Shown here in pieces: positions 1 through 9,592 of a stretch of DNA of 64,000 nucleotides (positions within the stretch are counted from its first letter, which is position 1; the number at the start of each line of letters is the position of its first letter). This DNA is from an uncultured Duncaniella sp. (GTDB lineage: Bacteria > Bacteroidota > Bacteroidia > Bacteroidales > Muribaculaceae). The position numbers and the translations under genes are program-made. Below the pieces are notes generated by a model. It made no database searches. It was not told the DNA's origin and was given only the letters and a program-made list of their open reading frames with translations. Location: NCBI GenBank assembly GCA_910584825.1, contig CAJUCI010000011.1, positions 15,190-79,189 on the forward strand. The letters run 5' to 3'.

Positions 1-1
1 C

Positions 2-682
2 TACAATATGGACTGGGAAAATCCCGATGTGGACAGCCTCATAATGAACCTCAACTTCATTGACGAGAACATCAAGGAGCCGGCCAACCGCCGCTCGGCC
101 CTGCATTCGGCCCCGTTCATGTATCTTGAGAAGTCCAAGCCCTCCAAGGCCGACGCCGCAAAATACATGGAGGCTTACAAGGCAGTGGCCTCAGACTATC
201 CCGAAATCGTAGAGCACTACCAGGAGGTGGTCGACGGAATCGTTGAGCTTGAGGAGGGCGCGAAGATGCCCTACTATCCAGTGCTCACCGACACCGAGGG
301 CCGTCAGGTCAAGCTTGAGGATTTGCTCGGCAAAGTTACCTATATCGACATCTGGGCCACATGGTGCGGCCCCTGCTGCCGTGAGATTCCTTATCTTGAC
401 AAGGTTGTGGAGCGGTTCAAGGGCAATGACAAGATACAGTTCATCTCCATCTCGGTCGACGACGACCTTGACGCGTGGCATAATAAACTTGAGGCCGATA
501 AGCCCGCGTGGGCACAGTATGTCATCACCGGCGACGAGAAGAAATCATTCATGACCGCTATGGGCATTCAGGGCATACCCCGCTTCATACTCCTTGATGC
601 CGAGGGCCGCTTCATCCAGAACGATGCCGTGCGTCCTTCTGACGACAAAATCGATGAGACACTCAAAAACGCGATAAAATAA
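2..682 (+). CDS. TlpA-like thioredoxin-fold protein, 5' partial
   Basis: The reading frame is open to the left edge, so the true start lies outside the window; the first internal ATG is at 8. The visible part has a helical stretch (about residues 1-80 from that ATG) followed by an AhpC/TSA-Redoxin thioredoxin fold with WATWCGPCC, active-site cysteines C120 and C123, and a cis-proline segment (GIQGIPRF) near the C-terminus. Members of this family are periplasmic thiol-disulfide reductases, in Bacteroidales often next to SusCD loci. It ends 5 nt before the FecR gene, so the two are probably co-transcribed. A third cysteine directly after the CxxC motif is unusual. Substrate unknown. Confidence 0.85.
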   Translation, partial: YNMDWENPDVDSLIMNLNFIDENIKEPANRRSALHSAPFMYLEKSKPSKADAAKYMEAYKAVASDYPEIVEHYQEVVDGIVELEEGAKMPYYPVLTDTEGRQVKLEDLLGKVTYIDIWATWCGPCCREIPYLDKVVERFKGNDKIQFISISVDDDLDAWHNKLEADKPAWAQYVITGDEKKSFMTAMGIQGIPRFILLDAEGRFIQNDAVRPSDDKIDETLKNAIK

Positions 683-687
683 CTGAC

Positions 688-1842
688 ATGAACCGTATCA
701 GTGAACTGTTACTGAAACGTGCCACAGGGAGTCTGACTACTGCCGAGACTGCCGAGCTTGAAGCATGGGCCGCCGAGAGTGACGCCAACCGTGAGCTGTA
801 TGCCCGGCTGACGTCGCCCGACGAGCTGAAGCGCACGCTCGACGTCTGGCAGATGGTCGATACCTCACGTCCGTGTGCCGCCGCCCAGCGCGTGGTCAAC
901 GCCATGCTCCTGCGCCGCAAGGCCAGGCTGGCGGGCTATGCTGCCGCCGCTATTGCTGTCATAGCCATAGGGTGGTGGGCAGTGACCGCGCCCGGCACTC
1001 AGGCCGATGGCACTGAGGGCTTGATGGCCGACAGCCCTGCCGCCGCCGACACAGTGCCCGACTTCAGGCCCGGTGTCACGCGTGCACTCATCACTGATGC
1101 GTCAGGCCACAAGGTAGTGCTTTCAGCCTCCGACACCGTCATGGTGGCGTCGGAGTATCTGCTTGCGTCAGGCACCGAGACAGCCGATAAGGTCGAAGAC
1201 CTGTGTCTCGACGTGCCGCGCGGCAGTGAGTTCAAGCTCCAGCTTGAGGACGGCACCGAAGTATGGCTCAACTCCGATTCGCGCCTCTACTATCCCCGCA
1301 CATTCAGCACCGACGAGCGTAGGGTGCGTGTGACGGGCGAGGCATACTTCTCAGTGGCTACCGACAGCCTGCGCCCATTCTATGTCGAGGCTGCCTCGCA
1401 GGAGATAAGGGTGTACGGCACCACATTCAATGTCCGCAACTATTCCGAGGAGCCAAATGTCTACACCACCCTCGAGGAGGGGTGCATCGCGCTGCGCAGG
1501 GCCGACAATATCGGGGGCGACGTGTTCCTGTCGCCGGGCCATCAGGCATCATTCAGTCTCGCCGACTCCAAGGTGAGAATGAGCGTGGTCGACCCCGAGG
1601 TCGTCACCTCGTGGCGCAAGGGGCGGTTCGTGTTTGAGAATCAGACACTGCTCCGCATCATGCAGGACTTGAGCCGCTGGTATGACTTCGAATACACATT
1701 TGCCGACCCGGCTCTTGAGCGCGAGGAGTTCATGGGCAGCATCCCGCGCTATGCCGATTTCACTACGGCCATCGCCATACTCGAGAAGTGTGGCGGCATA
1801 CGCTTTACCGTCCAGGACGGACGGGTGTTCATATCGAACTGA
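688..1842 (+). CDS. FecR-family anti-sigma factor
   Basis: A 384-residue inner-membrane regulator. A short cytoplasmic N-terminal region (about 1-75) is followed by one transmembrane helix (about 79-97), a periplasmic FecR domain (about 170-265, with the VPRGSEF and GEAYFSV signatures) and a C-terminal DUF4974-like domain (about 312-384). In this family the N-terminus holds an ECF sigma factor and the periplasmic part receives a signal from the STN domain of a TonB-dependent transporter. The next gene is exactly such a transporter. The cognate sigma factor is not in the window and may lie to the left, beyond the TlpA gene. Confidence 0.92.
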   Translation: MNRISELLLKRATGSLTTAETAELEAWAAESDANRELYARLTSPDELKRTLDVWQMVDTSRPCAAAQRVVNAMLLRRKARLAGYAAAAIAVIAIGWWAVTAPGTQADGTEGLMADSPAAADTVPDFRPGVTRALITDASGHKVVLSASDTVMVASEYLLASGTETADKVEDLCLDVPRGSEFKLQLEDGTEVWLNSDSRLYYPRTFSTDERRVRVTGEAYFSVATDSLRPFYVEAASQEIRVYGTTFNVRNYSEEPNVYTTLEEGCIALRRADNIGGDVFLSPGHQASFSLADSKVRMSVVDPEVVTSWRKGRFVFENQTLLRIMQDLSRWYDFEYTFADPALEREEFMGSIPRYADFTTAIAILEKCGGIRFTVQDGRVFISN

Positions 1843-1886
1843 CCAACCTTTACTTATAATTCCAACCAATTACTTATCACAATTAA

Positions 1887-4800
1887 ATGAAACACAGATT
1901 AATCGTGCTTATGATTGCGGTGTTGCTCGCCCCGATGGCGTTGCTCGCCCGCAATTATGACGTGTCATTCAACGGTGACACACCCGAGGCGGCTCTTCAG
2001 GCCATACGCAAAGCCACGGGTTATGAATTTGTCTATAACAAGAGCGTGCTCTCTGGCATCAACAAGATAGCCATCGGAGGCACGTATAACAACATGAGTC
2101 TCGAGCAGATACTCAACCGCGTGGTGACTCTGCAGATGGGGCTCGACTACGAGATTGTCGACAAGACCATCGTGCTGTCGCAGCCCAAGGAGGACCGCTG
2201 GTACAAGACCACGGTGACAGGCCAGGTGCTCGACGAGAACGAGGAGCCCCTGCCCGGTGCCTCCGTCTCGGTGCCCGGTACCAGGGTGGCAGTGGCCACT
2301 GACATCGACGGCCAGTTCTCGATACTCCTCGAGGGCAAATCGCCCCGCATCGAGGTGTCATACGTAGGCATGAAGGCCAAGACCGTAAAGATTAACCCCA
2401 AGTCGCCCTTCGTGGTGGTGAAGATGGAGTCTGACCCCACGCTCATGAACGAGGTGGTTGTGACCGGCTATCAGAACCTCAAGCGTGAGAATGCCACAGG
2501 TGCCTATCAGACCATCTCGCAGTCTGATATCGACCGCAGCTTCACCGGCACGGTCACCGACCGACTCGAGGGTAAGGTGCCCGGCCTTGTCACCTACAAC
2601 AACGGCGACGGTCAGAAGATGACCATCCGCGGTCTCGGTTCGTTCCAGGCCAATACCCAGCCCCTCATCGTGGTTGACGGTCTGCCCATCGAGGGAGGCA
2701 TCGAGACGGTCAATGCCTATGACATCGAGAACATCACCGTGCTCAAGGATGCCGCCGCATCGTCAATCTACGGTGCGCGTGCCGCCAACGGTGTGATTGT
2801 AATCACCACCAAGCGCGCCACGTCCGACAAGGTGTCAATCGACTTCAACACCGACATCACCCTCACCGAGAAGAACAATTACGACAACTACGGCTGGGCC
2901 ACCGCAGCCGAGCTTATCGAGCTTGAGAGGTATAACTTCGACTACATGAAGAGCCGTCCCGACCAGGCCGCCATCAATAGCCTCGTGACCCGATACAACA
3001 CCCGCCGCTCGAGAATGCCGAGTGCCATCCGTGCCCTCGTGGGCAACTATGTGGGCGACATTTCCGACAGCGAGCTTAACTCGACTCTCTCGGAATATGC
3101 CGGCAACGATTTCCGTTCGGAGTATCTCGATAATTTCGAGCGCGCACGCGTGCAGCAGCAGTACAACCTCGGTCTGCGCGTTCAGGGCCGTTCGCTCTCG
3201 TCAAGCATCGTGCTCAATTATGCCCATGACAATCTCGGTCAGGTGGGCAACAACAATTCTGCTGTGACATTCAAATATCGCGGCGACCTGAAGGTGACCA
3301 AGTGGCTTGACCTTGCCCTCGGTGCCAACGTCATCAGCGAGCGCGGCAAGGGTCACTATGGCCGTCCGAGCATAAACACTTATTCGCCCATCCGCTCGCT
3401 CTATAATGCCGACGGTTCGCTTGCCGACATGACCCAGGGCGTGTATGACGAGCTTCCCGCCATGTCCAATCCCGACTACGCGCTCAAGAGCATGTGGTAC
3501 AATCCCCTGGCCGAGATTGACATGAACCCCGTCAACAACCGTCGCACCAACATCCGCACCTATCTGCAGGGCACTGTCAAGATTCTGCCCGGATGGACGG
3601 CCAACGCCATGTTCCAGTACGAGGATATATACTACAAGAGCAACACCCTCCGCGATGGTGAGTCGCAGGACATGCGTTCGCTCTACAACTTTTACACCGG
3701 CATGGGCCTTGAGGCTTATGAGGACTATGACGAGAACTGGGAGCCTATCACTGCCTATCGTGAGGCCGTGGTGCATTTCATCCCCGAGGGCGGTATCCTC
3801 AAGCAGTTCACTTCGGAGGGTGCATACTGGACATTCCGTGCCCAGACCCAGTACAGCCGCAAGATTTTCGAGAAGCACAATATCGATGCCGTGGCCGGTT
3901 TCGAGTATCGCAACTCGCGCGACAAGACATCCAACAATGTGCTGCTCGGTTATGACGACCAGACCCAGACCAACAAGAACGGTATTGTCAACTTCAAGAC
4001 TCTCGCCGAGCAGAACCTCAAGCCCAGCGTGCTCGGCAGCGACTACTCGATGGTAGGCGCACCCTCGGGCGAGGATTTCTACACCAGCGATATCCTCCAC
4101 CGCTTCTATTCGCTCTATTTCAACGCCAACTACACCTACGATTCGCGCTACTCCATCTCAGGCTCGTGGCGTCTTGACAAGACTGACCTCTTCGGAGCCG
4201 ACCCGAAGTTCCGTGGCCGTCCGCTGTGGTCGGTGGGTGCGTCGTGGAACGCCCACAACGAGTCGTTTATGCGTGACATCACATGGATTGACGCCCTCAA
4301 GCCCCGTCTCTCCTACGGTCTGACAGGTAACATCGACTCGAGTGTGTCGTCATATCTCGTGGCCAAAATCGAATTTAACGACTACACCGGCAACAACTAT
4401 GCCAGCCTACAGAATCCGCCGAACGACCAGCTGCGCTGGGAGAAGACCCAGACCTGGAATGCCGGTATCGACTTCTCGTTCCTCGGCTATCGCATCAGCG
4501 GTTCGTTTGACTATTACCACAAGCGCGGTTCCGACCTGCTCTGCGAGACCGACGTCGACCCCACCAACGGCATCACTTCGGTGACCATCAACAACGGCGA
4601 GTGCGTCAACCGTGGCATCGAGCTGCAGCTCAACGGCCACATCCTCGAGGCCCGCAACCGCGACCAGGTCGGCATCAACGCCTATCTCAACCTGTCGTAC
4701 AACAAGAACAAGATTACCTACGTCAACAAGGCTCCCGCCAACGGCTATGACGCGCTCATGCAGGGACGTCTGCACCAAGGCTATCCCATCAGCGGTCTCT

Positions 4801-5465
4801 TCTCCTACGAGTATGCCGGACTTGAGGTGGCCGACGGCATGCAGTATCTGCTGTGGCGCGACCACGATGGCAACACCCAGAACACATCGGTGACCAACGA
4901 CTCGTTCACTGTCAACGACATCATCTACAGCGGCTCGCTCGACCCCAAGTTTGTGGGCACATTCACTCCTGAGATTACTTGGAAGGGCTTCTCGCTGTCG
5001 GGTATGTTTGCCTACTACGGAGGCCACGTGATGCGTGTCAACACCGACGACATGACCGCCGAAGGCTCGCAGAGCGGTTATGGCTCCACCACCTTCATCG
5101 ATGCCATCCCCTCGAGCTATCTCAACTACTGGCGCACAGGCGATGCCACCAAGTATTTCGGCAACGGTTACGCGTCGGAGAATATCGTAGGCTCGGCTGA
5201 CCTCTACACCCGCTATGCCCACTGCAACGTGGTGCCCGCCGACTATCTCAAGCTCCGCAACATCGTGCTCGGCTACACCTTCCCCAACCGGCTCACCCGC
5301 CGCATCGGTATCAACGAAGCCCGTCTGCGCGTGCAGATGACCAACGTGGCCACATGGGTGCGCAACAATGCCGGCAAGGACCCCGAGGCTGTCAATGCCT
5401 TTGACGGAACCAACCGCGACAAGGCTCCCCGCCAGTACACATTCAGCCTTTTCCTCAACTTCTAA
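1887..5465 (+). CDS. SusC/RagA TonB-dependent transporter with STN domain
   Basis: A 1192-residue outer-membrane transporter. A signal peptide (about 1-22, ending near LLARN) is followed by an STN/secretin-like domain (about 23-100), a carboxypeptidase-regulatory-like domain (about 110-185), a TonB box and plug (from about 196, NEVVVTGYQ) and a beta-barrel that ends in the aromatic C-terminal FSLFLNF. The STN domain marks it as a signalling transducer that contacts the upstream FecR protein. It imports an unknown oligomer together with the SusD protein 43 nt downstream. No hydrolase sits in this cluster, so the substrate could be a glycan, peptide or cofactor. Confidence 0.95.
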   Translation: MKHRLIVLMIAVLLAPMALLARNYDVSFNGDTPEAALQAIRKATGYEFVYNKSVLSGINKIAIGGTYNNMSLEQILNRVVTLQMGLDYEIVDKTIVLSQPKEDRWYKTTVTGQVLDENEEPLPGASVSVPGTRVAVATDIDGQFSILLEGKSPRIEVSYVGMKAKTVKINPKSPFVVVKMESDPTLMNEVVVTGYQNLKRENATGAYQTISQSDIDRSFTGTVTDRLEGKVPGLVTYNNGDGQKMTIRGLGSFQANTQPLIVVDGLPIEGGIETVNAYDIENITVLKDAAASSIYGARAANGVIVITTKRATSDKVSIDFNTDITLTEKNNYDNYGWATAAELIELERYNFDYMKSRPDQAAINSLVTRYNTRRSRMPSAIRALVGNYVGDISDSELNSTLSEYAGNDFRSEYLDNFERARVQQQYNLGLRVQGRSLSSSIVLNYAHDNLGQVGNNNSAVTFKYRGDLKVTKWLDLALGANVISERGKGHYGRPSINTYSPIRSLYNADGSLADMTQGVYDELPAMSNPDYALKSMWYNPLAEIDMNPVNNRRTNIRTYLQGTVKILPGWTANAMFQYEDIYYKSNTLRDGESQDMRSLYNFYTGMGLEAYEDYDENWEPITAYREAVVHFIPEGGILKQFTSEGAYWTFRAQTQYSRKIFEKHNIDAVAGFEYRNSRDKTSNNVLLGYDDQTQTNKNGIVNFKTLAEQNLKPSVLGSDYSMVGAPSGEDFYTSDILHRFYSLYFNANYTYDSRYSISGSWRLDKTDLFGADPKFRGRPLWSVGASWNAHNESFMRDITWIDALKPRLSYGLTGNIDSSVSSYLVAKIEFNDYTGNNYASLQNPPNDQLRWEKTQTWNAGIDFSFLGYRISGSFDYYHKRGSDLLCETDVDPTNGITSVTINNGECVNRGIELQLNGHILEARNRDQVGINAYLNLSYNKNKITYVNKAPANGYDALMQGRLHQGYPISGLFSYEYAGLEVADGMQYLLWRDHDGNTQNTSVTNDSFTVNDIIYSGSLDPKFVGTFTPEITWKGFSLSGMFAYYGGHVMRVNTDDMTAEGSQSGYGSTTFIDAIPSSYLNYWRTGDATKYFGNGYASENIVGSADLYTRYAHCNVVPADYLKLRNIVLGYTFPNRLTRRIGINEARLRVQMTNVATWVRNNAGKDPEAVNAFDGTNRDKAPRQYTFSLFLNF

Positions 5466-5508
5466 GTGAACGGTAAAAGGATTATTCAATATTCAATATC
5501 AGAATACA

Positions 5509-6909
5509 ATGAAGAAATATATATCCTCAATGCTTGTCGGGGCGATGGCTGTGCTTGCCACCTCATGTGACGACAAGCTCGATATCACCCCCAAGGGTAT
5601 GACTACTCTCGACAACGTAGCCGACCTGGAGCTGCTCCTCAATCAGGAGTATGCCTTCGGCAGCGGCCCGCTCAACGACATAGGCATGGTGTGCAACGAC
5701 GGTTTCCCAGCGTGGTACTCGATGTCAGAACTCCTGGCCTCCCCCACAACGCTCGAGTATGCCTACGTGAAGTGGGACGAGAGCATGGACCGCGCCACGC
5801 TTGCCGAGTCTGACTGGCGCTACAGCGACATCTACAGGCAGATTTACTACTGCAACGTGATTCTCGACAAGGCTCCCGAGGCTTCGGGCAGCGATGTGGT
5901 GCGCAACCTGATTATGGCTGAGGCAAGGGTCAAGCGAGCCTATTTCCACTATCTGCTCGTGAATATCTATGCCAAGCAGTATGACGAGGCCACGGCCGCA
6001 CAGCTCGGCGGTGTGCCCTATGTCGACTATGTGAACATGGAGGTCAACAAGGACAAGAACACCGTGGCCGAGGTCTACGATAAGATTCTTGCCGACTGCA
6101 CTGACGACATTATCGCCATGCTCCCCGACAGGGCCGAGGTGATGCGCGCCGACAAGGCTTTTGCCAACGCCGTGCGTGCCAAGGTGCTCATGCAGATGAA
6201 GCGTTACGACGAGGCCGCCACTTATGCCGAGGCCGCTCTCCGCTACAACAATATGCTTGAGAACCGTTCGTCTGCAATGACTACCAAATCGTGGGAACTC
6301 CCTTGGGATAACGACAACAATTACCTCTACATCGGCGGCGGTGCCCGCGTGTCGCTCACCTTCACCTGTATGTCAAAGGAGCTTGCCGCATTATTCTCGC
6401 CCGACGATTACATCCGCAAGTATGAGACCGGCTGGAACAGTCTCCCCACCTGGGAGGACTCGGCTGTGGAGTATGACTATCCCGGCGGTATGATTTACAC
6501 TGCGTTCGGCAATGTGATTTTCAACAACTACGGCATCCGCACCGAGGATATGTACTACCTGCTCGCCGAGACCAACATACGCGGCGGACGTGTGGACGAC
6601 GGACTCAGTTATGTCGACCAGGTGCAGATACGCCGCATTGACGGTTACACTCCGCTCAAGGACACCGGCATGTCGCAGGCCGAGGCCATGAAGAAGATGC
6701 AGGATGCGAAGAGGATAGAGATGTACGGCACGTACAACAACTTCTTTGACAGCAAGCGTTGGAACACCGAGGCCGAATACCGCACCACTCTCACCCGCGA
6801 CCTCGGCGACTACGGCACCTACACCCTCTCGCCCGACTCGCCCCTGTGGGTGATGCCCTTCCCCTCATCGGCAACCCGCTACAACCCCTCGCTCACCCAG
6901 AATTATTAA
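5509..6909 (+). CDS. SusD/RagB-family outer-membrane lipoprotein
   Basis: A 466-residue lipoprotein with lipobox LATSC (C20) followed by acidic residues (CDDK), which suits export to the cell surface. The TPR-rich SusD fold is indicated by the N-terminal LDITPKG segment, the helical YFHYLLVNIYA region and the C-terminal YNPSLTQNY. SusD proteins form the lid over the SusC barrel and bind the ligand. It is shorter than most polysaccharide-locus SusD proteins (500-600 residues) and resembles the small SusD proteins paired with STN-type SusC. A hairpin follows the stop codon. Confidence 0.93.
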   Translation: MKKYISSMLVGAMAVLATSCDDKLDITPKGMTTLDNVADLELLLNQEYAFGSGPLNDIGMVCNDGFPAWYSMSELLASPTTLEYAYVKWDESMDRATLAESDWRYSDIYRQIYYCNVILDKAPEASGSDVVRNLIMAEARVKRAYFHYLLVNIYAKQYDEATAAQLGGVPYVDYVNMEVNKDKNTVAEVYDKILADCTDDIIAMLPDRAEVMRADKAFANAVRAKVLMQMKRYDEAATYAEAALRYNNMLENRSSAMTTKSWELPWDNDNNYLYIGGGARVSLTFTCMSKELAALFSPDDYIRKYETGWNSLPTWEDSAVEYDYPGGMIYTAFGNVIFNNYGIRTEDMYYLLAETNIRGGRVDDGLSYVDQVQIRRIDGYTPLKDTGMSQAEAMKKMQDAKRIEMYGTYNNFFDSKRWNTEAEYRTTLTRDLGDYGTYTLSPDSPLWVMPFPSSATRYNPSLTQNY

Positions 6910-6929
6910 GCGAAATATTTGAATGGTAA

Positions 6930-6972
6930 ATAAGGATATAAGTGATGTCGTCTTTGTCACTTATGTCCTTAT
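6930..6972 (+). terminator. Hairpin downstream of susD
   Basis: Arms 6930-6945 and 6957-6972 pair over 16 bp with one mismatch around an 11-nt loop. The right arm reads as GGACATAAGTGACAAAG on the complement, the same word type as in the long palindromes at 8487 and 26345. It lies 20 nt after the susD stop and probably ends or attenuates that transcript before the TlpA gene at 7028. Confidence 0.6.
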
Positions 6973-7027
6973 CTGCCTTTTCATACCTTTACTGTAAAAT
7001 TTGGCTATTCATTCCGAAAACTTAGAT

Positions 7028-8440
7028 ATGAAATCAAAGATTATTGCTGCGATGGCATGCGGCTTGCTTATTGCCTCATGCTCGGGTGGTGACAAGGGTA
7101 GCGAGCAGTCGTTTGCCCCCACCTATGCCTGCGACTCGGCTGTGGTGAATATCACAGTTGTTGATTATGACTCGATTAAGAACGGTTATATCGAGGCGTT
7201 CACATATTCTCACGATGCTCTTGGCGAAGTCGCTCCCACCCGCCTTGACACGGACGGCAAGACCTCAATGCGTTTTGACCTTCAGGGCGACATGGTTCTT
7301 GCCCTTATGAATGCGTCGGGCGAGGACCGTTACGGTGTGGTCAGAATCGCTCCGGGCGAGGTGACCGATGTCACAATCTATCCTGACTCCATAGTCACCA
7401 ACGGACGTTATGCCGAACTCAACCGTGTGCAGTGCAAATATGAGCCTAAGTATGGCATGGATGTTTTCAATCCCGACTATTTCCGTTACGACATGAACGG
7501 TGACGATTATACAGCCGCCATCCTTGCCAAGTATGCCGACAACAAGGCAGCCCTTGAGGCCGACACCACGCTTACTGACATTCAGCGCATGCTCGAGAAG
7601 GGCGGACTCGTAAATTCCCTCTTCTCGCTTGCATCCAGCCGCCTGTTTACCGGCCGATGCAGCTACCTGTCCATTAACGGTTATGACAAGCCTGTGCCCC
7701 TTGATTCGATTGCTACCGACATGTCTGAGGCCAATTATGCCTCGATAATAGCCGCTGTCGACCCTGACGACGAGGTTATGCTTATGGCTCCGCATGGAGA
7801 TGTGGCTACATCGCTCGGCGATGTGGACTGGAGTGCCGCCGGAGCGCGAGGCACTTTGCTCGGCACACTCTCCACCTATCAGAAAGCCGCAAGGCAGGCT
7901 TATGAGGGAAAGGTCGATTCGACTCTTGTTGCAGAGCTGAAGGAGTATAAAAATCCCTTCTACGCTCAGGCTGTCGATAATATCAGAGAGATAGCCGCCA
8001 AGCGTTTTGAGGAGGCTTCAAAGCTCGTGTCGGTCACTCCCGATGTGCCGGGCGAAGAGATTATCGAGGCCATCGCCGCACAGTATCCCGGCAAGGTGGT
8101 GCTCATTGACCGCTGGAACACCTGGTGCGGCCCCTGCAAGGCCGGTATCGCCGAAAATGAGCCGCTCAAGGAGAATGTGCTCTCTGACCCCGACATCGTG
8201 TGGGTGTATGTGGCCGACGAGTCATCGCCCGTCCCCTCATATTATAAGATGATTCCCTCAATCAAGGGACATCATTACCGTCTGACCGATGAACAGGCCA
8301 CTGCTCTCTATAAGAAATACAACATTGACGGCATCCCGTATTATTTCCTTGTTGACCGCAAGGGCACGGTCACACCCCGCCCCGACTTCCGCGACCATGA
8401 CCTGCTTGTCAAGACCATTCTCGAGGAACTGAAGAAGTAA
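7028..8440 (+). CDS. TlpA-like lipoprotein thiol-disulfide oxidoreductase
   Basis: A 470-residue lipoprotein (lipobox LIASC, C18). The N-terminal half (about 25-300) has a DUF4369-like beta-rich start and a helical linker; the C-terminal half (about 335-470) is a thioredoxin fold with WNTWCGPCK (C367, C370) and a proline loop (NIDGIPYYF). The frame opens further upstream at a TTG (7001), but the ATG at 7028 gives a clean lipoprotein signal and is preferred. It probably keeps periplasmic thiols reduced for proteins linked to the upstream SusCD pair. It is convergent with miaA, from which it is separated by a perfect 48-bp palindrome. Confidence 0.85.
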   Translation: MKSKIIAAMACGLLIASCSGGDKGSEQSFAPTYACDSAVVNITVVDYDSIKNGYIEAFTYSHDALGEVAPTRLDTDGKTSMRFDLQGDMVLALMNASGEDRYGVVRIAPGEVTDVTIYPDSIVTNGRYAELNRVQCKYEPKYGMDVFNPDYFRYDMNGDDYTAAILAKYADNKAALEADTTLTDIQRMLEKGGLVNSLFSLASSRLFTGRCSYLSINGYDKPVPLDSIATDMSEANYASIIAAVDPDDEVMLMAPHGDVATSLGDVDWSAAGARGTLLGTLSTYQKAARQAYEGKVDSTLVAELKEYKNPFYAQAVDNIREIAAKRFEEASKLVSVTPDVPGEEIIEAIAAQYPGKVVLIDRWNTWCGPCKAGIAENEPLKENVLSDPDIVWVYVADESSPVPSYYKMIPSIKGHHYRLTDEQATALYKKYNIDGIPYYFLVDRKGTVTPRPDFRDHDLLVKTILEELKK

Positions 8441-8486
8441 CCTGACTAACAATATATAAGCTTCATCCCCGCAAGAAAACCAAGTT

Positions 8487-8645
8487 CCAAAAAGGGACAT
8501 AAGGACAAAAGAGACAAAAGCGACAAAAGTCTTTAAAATTAAGAATTTAAAATTAAAAATTAAGAATTTAAATTCTTGACAAGTCGATGACTTATTAAAA
8601 GACTTTTGTCGCTTTTGTCTCTTTTGTCCTTATGTCCCTTTTTGG
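8487..8645. repeat. Perfect 48-bp inverted repeat between convergent genes (copy A)
   Basis: Arms 8487-8534 and 8598-8645 are exact reverse complements over 48 bp around a 63-nt AT-rich spacer. Each arm is a chain of 8-9 nt words such as GGACATAAG, GGACAAAAG, AGACAAAAG and CGACAAAAG. The right arm ends 2 nt after the miaA stop, and the tlpA stop lies 46 nt to the left, so the structure can terminate both convergent transcripts. The spacer holds AATTAAGAATTT-type direct repeats. Confidence 0.9.
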
Positions 8646-8647
8646 AC

Positions 8648-9592
8648 TTATTCATTCAGCATGAGGGCTGTGACACGGCGGGTGAAGTCGTCGGCCGGGA
8701 GGTCGTGGGCGAGCCAGTGGACGGGGATGTCGGGGAGGCGTCGCTCCATTCCACGAAACCATGTCATCTGCCTCTTGGCAAACTGGTGTATGGCCGTTTC
8801 GAGCTGTGTCACCATCTCGTCATACGAGAGCTGACCCGTGAGATGCAGGGTGAGGTATTTGTATTCGAGCCCGTAATATATGAGGTCGTCGGGCGCGATG
8901 CCTGAGTCAAGCAGACGGCGCACCTCGTCAAGCATGCCTTCGTCGAGACGTGTGCGCAGACGCTCGGATATGCGTCGGCGGCGCGTGTCGCGGTCCACGT
9001 CCACCCCGATTACCAATGCGTCGGTCAGCGGGTGAGGCTCGGCGGCCACCGCCGCATCGGGATGCTCGCTGTAATAGGTCTGAATCTCGATGGCACGGAT
9101 GGCGCGCTGGCATGAGTCCACGTCGGTGACATTGTGGAGCGTCTTCATCGAGGCGAGTATGGCTGTAAGCTCGTCGAGTGTGCGCCCGCGCAGCGAGGCC
9201 CGTAACTCGGGGTTCTCGGGCACCTCGGGCAGTGACAGCCCTTTGAGCACGCTTTCGACATACAGCCCCGTGCCGCCGCAGAGTATGGGGTGGCGTCCGC
9301 GTGCCACGATGTCGTCATACGCGGCGCGGTAGTCGCGCAGATATTCGTAGAGGTTGTACTTGTATCCTGCAGGGCAGATGTCTATGAGGTGTACGGGCGT
9401 GTCGCCATACTCCTCGAGGTCTTTGCCCGTGCCGAGGTCCATGCCGCGGTATATCTGCCGCGAGTCGGCACTGATGATTTCTCCGCCGATGGCGCGGGCG
9501 AGGTCGACGGCGCGCCGGGTCTTGCCCGAGGCCGTCGGGCCGGTGATGACTATGAGCGACCGGCTCATTGGTGTCTGACCCTCTGATGTCAT
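8648..9592 (-). CDS. miaA: tRNA dimethylallyltransferase
   Basis: A 314-residue cytoplasmic enzyme that transfers a dimethylallyl group to N6 of A37 in tRNAs that read codons starting with U. Visible motifs are the P-loop GPTASGKT (18-25), the DSRQIYRG tRNA/substrate motif (43-50) and LCGGTGLYV. The start ATG overlaps the stop of the upstream membrane-protein gene (ATGA), which implies translational coupling; an internal ATG eight codons in (MSRSLIV) is the alternative. Length is normal for the family. Confidence 0.97.
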   Translation of the reverse strand: MTSEGQTPMSRSLIVITGPTASGKTRRAVDLARAIGGEIISADSRQIYRGMDLGTGKDLEEYGDTPVHLIDICPAGYKYNLYEYLRDYRAAYDDIVARGRHPILCGGTGLYVESVLKGLSLPEVPENPELRASLRGRTLDELTAILASMKTLHNVTDVDSCQRAIRAIEIQTYYSEHPDAAVAAEPHPLTDALVIGVDVDRDTRRRRISERLRTRLDEGMLDEVRRLLDSGIAPDDLIYYGLEYKYLTLHLTGQLSYDEMVTQLETAIHQFAKRQMTWFRGMERRLPDIPVHWLAHDLPADDFTRRVTALMLNE

